Assembly (NCBI GenBank): GCA_934565775.1
Contig: CAKTIN010000100.1
Location: 1 to 5,846, forward strand
Source of the DNA: an uncultured Oscillospiraceae bacterium
GTDB taxonomy: Bacteria; Bacillota; Clostridia; Oscillospirales; Oscillospiraceae
Reading direction: 5' to 3'
Length of the DNA: 5,846 nt
The notes under the pieces were generated by a model. It saw only the letters and a program-made list of their open reading frames with translations, did not search any database and had not been told where the DNA came from. A program made the position numbers and the translations under genes. Positions 3,874 through 5,846 of this stretch are shown piece after piece; positions within the stretch are counted from its first letter, which is position 1; each line of letters starts with the position of its first letter.

Positions 3874-5846
3874 TTACATCAGGGGCTCCAGGCCCAGGAC
3901 GGGATGGTTCTTCTCCGTCAGCCAGTTCAGCAGTTCCTCGCAGTCCGTGGTCACGGTCTCATCGGCAATGAAGTCCGTAAAGTTCTCAATGCCGTACAGC
4001 TCCTTCGCCGTCCGGTTCAGGCGCTCCGCCACATCGTCCTTCAGCTCCTTGGGCATCCACACGATCCGCTCAATGCCGCCCTCGGCAGCGATGAACTTCT
4101 TGGAGGAAATGAAGTGACGGCCATGGCCCATATAGCCCGGGGTCTGCACGCCGCCGCCGGTGCAGGAGGCCAGCTCGCCGAAGGTCATGCCCGCAGGGGT
4201 CATGCCGTTGTACTCCCGGTTTACCACGATGAAGCCATTGGAAACCGGCTCAATGCCGCAAATGCACTCGAAGCAGCCGCAGGAGGTCATGGGGTCCTCC
4301 AGGATAGAGTACAGGGTGACGTTCTCCACCGCACCATGGGTCGCCTCGGCAACCATCTTGTTGACGCTCTCATACCGGCCGGTGCGCTCGTCCAGACAGC
4401 CCTCCTTAAAAATGGGCTGGCAGGGGCCGTTGGGGTTGAGCTCGTTGGTGGCCTTTGCATCCAGCCAGGACACGGCGCCGCACAGGCCCAGACGCTCAGG
4501 CGTCACCACGCAGCAGTGCGCCGGGGCGAAGGACTGGCACATAATGCAGGTGTAGTAGCGGTCCACGGACTCGTCGGTCATGGACAGTAGGCGGTCATCC
4601 CGCTCGTTATACCGGGGCATCGCCACCTCGTCCCGGAACTTTTCGGCCTGCGCAGGGTCGGTGATCAGGGTGACCTGGCACTTATCCACGACCGCGTCAA
4701 ACTCATCCATAATCATGACGTACAGCACCTCGGCAAAGTCCTTCAGCCGCAGGCCCTTGTCATAAGCGTCGTTGGAGACACGAATCCGGACCTGATTCCG
4801 CTGGCCGGTGTGCATGACGCCCTCCATGTAGTTGAACCAGGCGTGGATCTTCCGCTCGATGACCGCCTCGAAGTCCGCCTGCATCCGCGCGCCGGACACC
4901 TCAATGAAGGTCGCCAGAGCCAGCTCCTTCTTGCCGCTGTCGAAGTCGTCGCCGATGATCGTGATCTTATGATCCTCCACCTGGGACGGATCCCGCATGA
5001 GCACCAGCTCTGCCGTGGGATTCTTGCCGGAGTAGATCTCCACCTTCATGTCGTTCTTCCGGATGATCTCGCCCTCAAAGGCGGCAGCAAAGGCCACGGG
5101 GATCGGCAGCTCCTTCACCTTGATCTTAATGTTCCGCAGCTCCAGAGAATGCTTCACCGTCATAGAATGATCGGTCACGGACTCCAGTGCGCCGGGGACC
5201 TGATTCTCGCCCAGGTCAATGTCCACCACCACGGGGAAGCCCAGGGCGATGGCACCTGCACCCGCCGCCACGACCACGGAGTCAATGGCGCCGAAGGTGT
5301 TGACAAAGGCGGGCACACGCTCCTTGGTATACTTCAGCAGGCCCGCCAGATCGCCGGGCTGCACATTGCCGAAGATCAGAGCCGCGCGAATGGCGACCGT
5401 CACAACATGGATCACGGCGGTCACATCATGGCCCAGGGGCACGACACGCATCTCCAGACCCATCTTGACGCCGCCCTCGGCGCACTGCTCGATGCAGTCG
5501 CCCACCAGGAAGGTCAAGATGCCCTTGGTCTGATAGTCCTTGACCACCTTCACCACATCGGCGGCGTCATCCGCCTTCCCCAGGACTACGGCCACGCCGG
5601 GAATGTCGCCGGTAACCAGGGGCACACCCAGGGAGCGGATGATGGGGTCGGACACGAAGCCGATGCCGGAATCATTGGCGTAGGGGTCAGCGTTGTCCAG
5701 ATACTTCAGGCCTTCCAGGATCTCCGCGCCCACGGCGGTAGCCAGACCGGCGTTCAGCGCCTGGCCCAGGTCCTCCTGGTTGGTAATTAGGCTCTTCAGC
5801 ACACCGACGCAGGCAGGCAGATCCCCCAGGGTCTTGACCTTTACGC
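3874..5846 (-). CDS. acsB: Acetyl-CoA synthase, alpha subunit of bacterial CODH/ACS; N-terminus beyond right edge
   Basis: Condenses CO, the methyl group of the corrinoid iron-sulfur protein and CoA into acetyl-CoA at a nickel-iron A-cluster. The frame is open from the TAA at 3874 to the right edge: 656 residues are visible. Against my recollection of the 729-residue Moorella enzyme they align from about residue 74 to the end, so some 70 residues are missing. In visible numbering, A-cluster ligands are C433, C436, C445 and C455 (the [4Fe-4S] and bridging cysteines within YTCIMCQSFAP and TPERLGLCGAVSWLDAK) and C522-G-C524 (SCGCF), which holds the distal nickel. The spacing from C436 to C524 matches Moorella exactly. 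The CODH-contacting domain is at about 1-239, the middle domain at 240-405 and the A-cluster domain at 406-656; archaeal CdhC lacks the first. Extra cysteines lie at C444, C527 and C529. The enzyme looks intact. Its promoter and any acsA, acsC, acsD or acsE neighbours would be outside the window. Confidence 0.97.
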   Translation of the reverse strand, partial: VKVKTLGDLPACVGVLKSLITNQEDLGQALNAGLATAVGAEILEGLKYLDNADPYANDSGIGFVSDPIIRSLGVPLVTGDIPGVAVVLGKADDAADVVKVVKDYQTKGILTFLVGDCIEQCAEGGVKMGLEMRVVPLGHDVTAVIHVVTVAIRAALIFGNVQPGDLAGLLKYTKERVPAFVNTFGAIDSVVVAAGAGAIALGFPVVVDIDLGENQVPGALESVTDHSMTVKHSLELRNIKIKVKELPIPVAFAAAFEGEIIRKNDMKVEIYSGKNPTAELVLMRDPSQVEDHKITIIGDDFDSGKKELALATFIEVSGARMQADFEAVIERKIHAWFNYMEGVMHTGQRNQVRIRVSNDAYDKGLRLKDFAEVLYVMIMDEFDAVVDKCQVTLITDPAQAEKFRDEVAMPRYNERDDRLLSMTDESVDRYYTCIMCQSFAPAHCCVVTPERLGLCGAVSWLDAKATNELNPNGPCQPIFKEGCLDERTGRYESVNKMVAEATHGAVENVTLYSILEDPMTSCGCFECICGIEPVSNGFIVVNREYNGMTPAGMTFGELASCTGGGVQTPGYMGHGRHFISSKKFIAAEGGIERIVWMPKELKDDVAERLNRTAKELYGIENFTDFIADETVTTDCEELLNWLTEKNHPVLGLEPLM

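Noticed and set aside
4810..5790. Plus-strand open frame (326 codons) opposite acsB
   Set aside because: It is antisense to the conserved ACS coding sequence, with a His/Gly/Leu-rich low-complexity composition and no ribosome binding site or motif.
5800..5802. GTG at 5802 as the true start of acsB
   Set aside because: The frame continues upstream without a stop to the window edge, and the extra 14 codons (including KTLGDLPA) resemble the ACS family. The N-terminus is simply cut off.

Overview
The window is a piece of a Wood-Ljungdahl (reductive acetyl-CoA) pathway locus from a bacterium. All four genes lie on the minus strand, so transcription runs from high to low coordinates. In that order they are: acetyl-CoA synthase (acsB, N-terminus beyond the right edge), a corrinoid-protein reductive activator with an N-terminal [2Fe-2S] domain (RACo/AcsV type), a DUF3786 protein of unknown function, and formate--tetrahydrofolate ligase (fhs, C-terminus beyond the left edge). 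The coding DNA is GC-rich with mostly G or C in third positions, Shine-Dalgarno sites are strong, and the ACS is colinear with the bacterial (Moorella-type) enzyme. This fits a GC-rich anaerobic Firmicute of the class Clostridia, possibly an Oscillospiraceae-like gut bacterium. The family-level placement is an impression, not something the sequence proves.

Layout. 3874-5846: acsB, open to the right edge. 3481-3873: a 393-base non-coding stretch. Read on the minus strand it holds a palindrome just after the acsB stop, a large imperfect inverted repeat, two long hairpins, an intrinsic terminator whose stem-loop is identical to the first palindrome, and then a promoter and Shine-Dalgarno site for the activator gene. 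1552-3480: activator gene with a GTG start. 923-1540: DUF3786 gene, 11 bases after the activator stop and almost certainly in the same operon. 634-922: non-coding, with a good sigma-A-type promoter and a leader of about 145 nt for fhs. 1-633: the first 211 codons of fhs.

How the genes work together. Fhs makes 10-formyl-THF from formate, THF and ATP in the methyl branch. After reduction, the methyl group is carried by the corrinoid iron-sulfur protein (not in this window) to the A-cluster of ACS, which joins it with CO and CoA to give acetyl-CoA. The corrinoid is occasionally oxidised to inactive Co(II), and the RACo-type protein uses ATP and its [2Fe-2S] cluster to return it to Co(I). The DUF3786 gene travels with the activator but has no assigned role.

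The enzymes themselves look intact and ordinary. The least explained part is the run of stem-loops between acsB and the activator gene. It may be an elaborate 3' UTR, an independent small RNA, or a short repeated element inserted at the acsB terminator.
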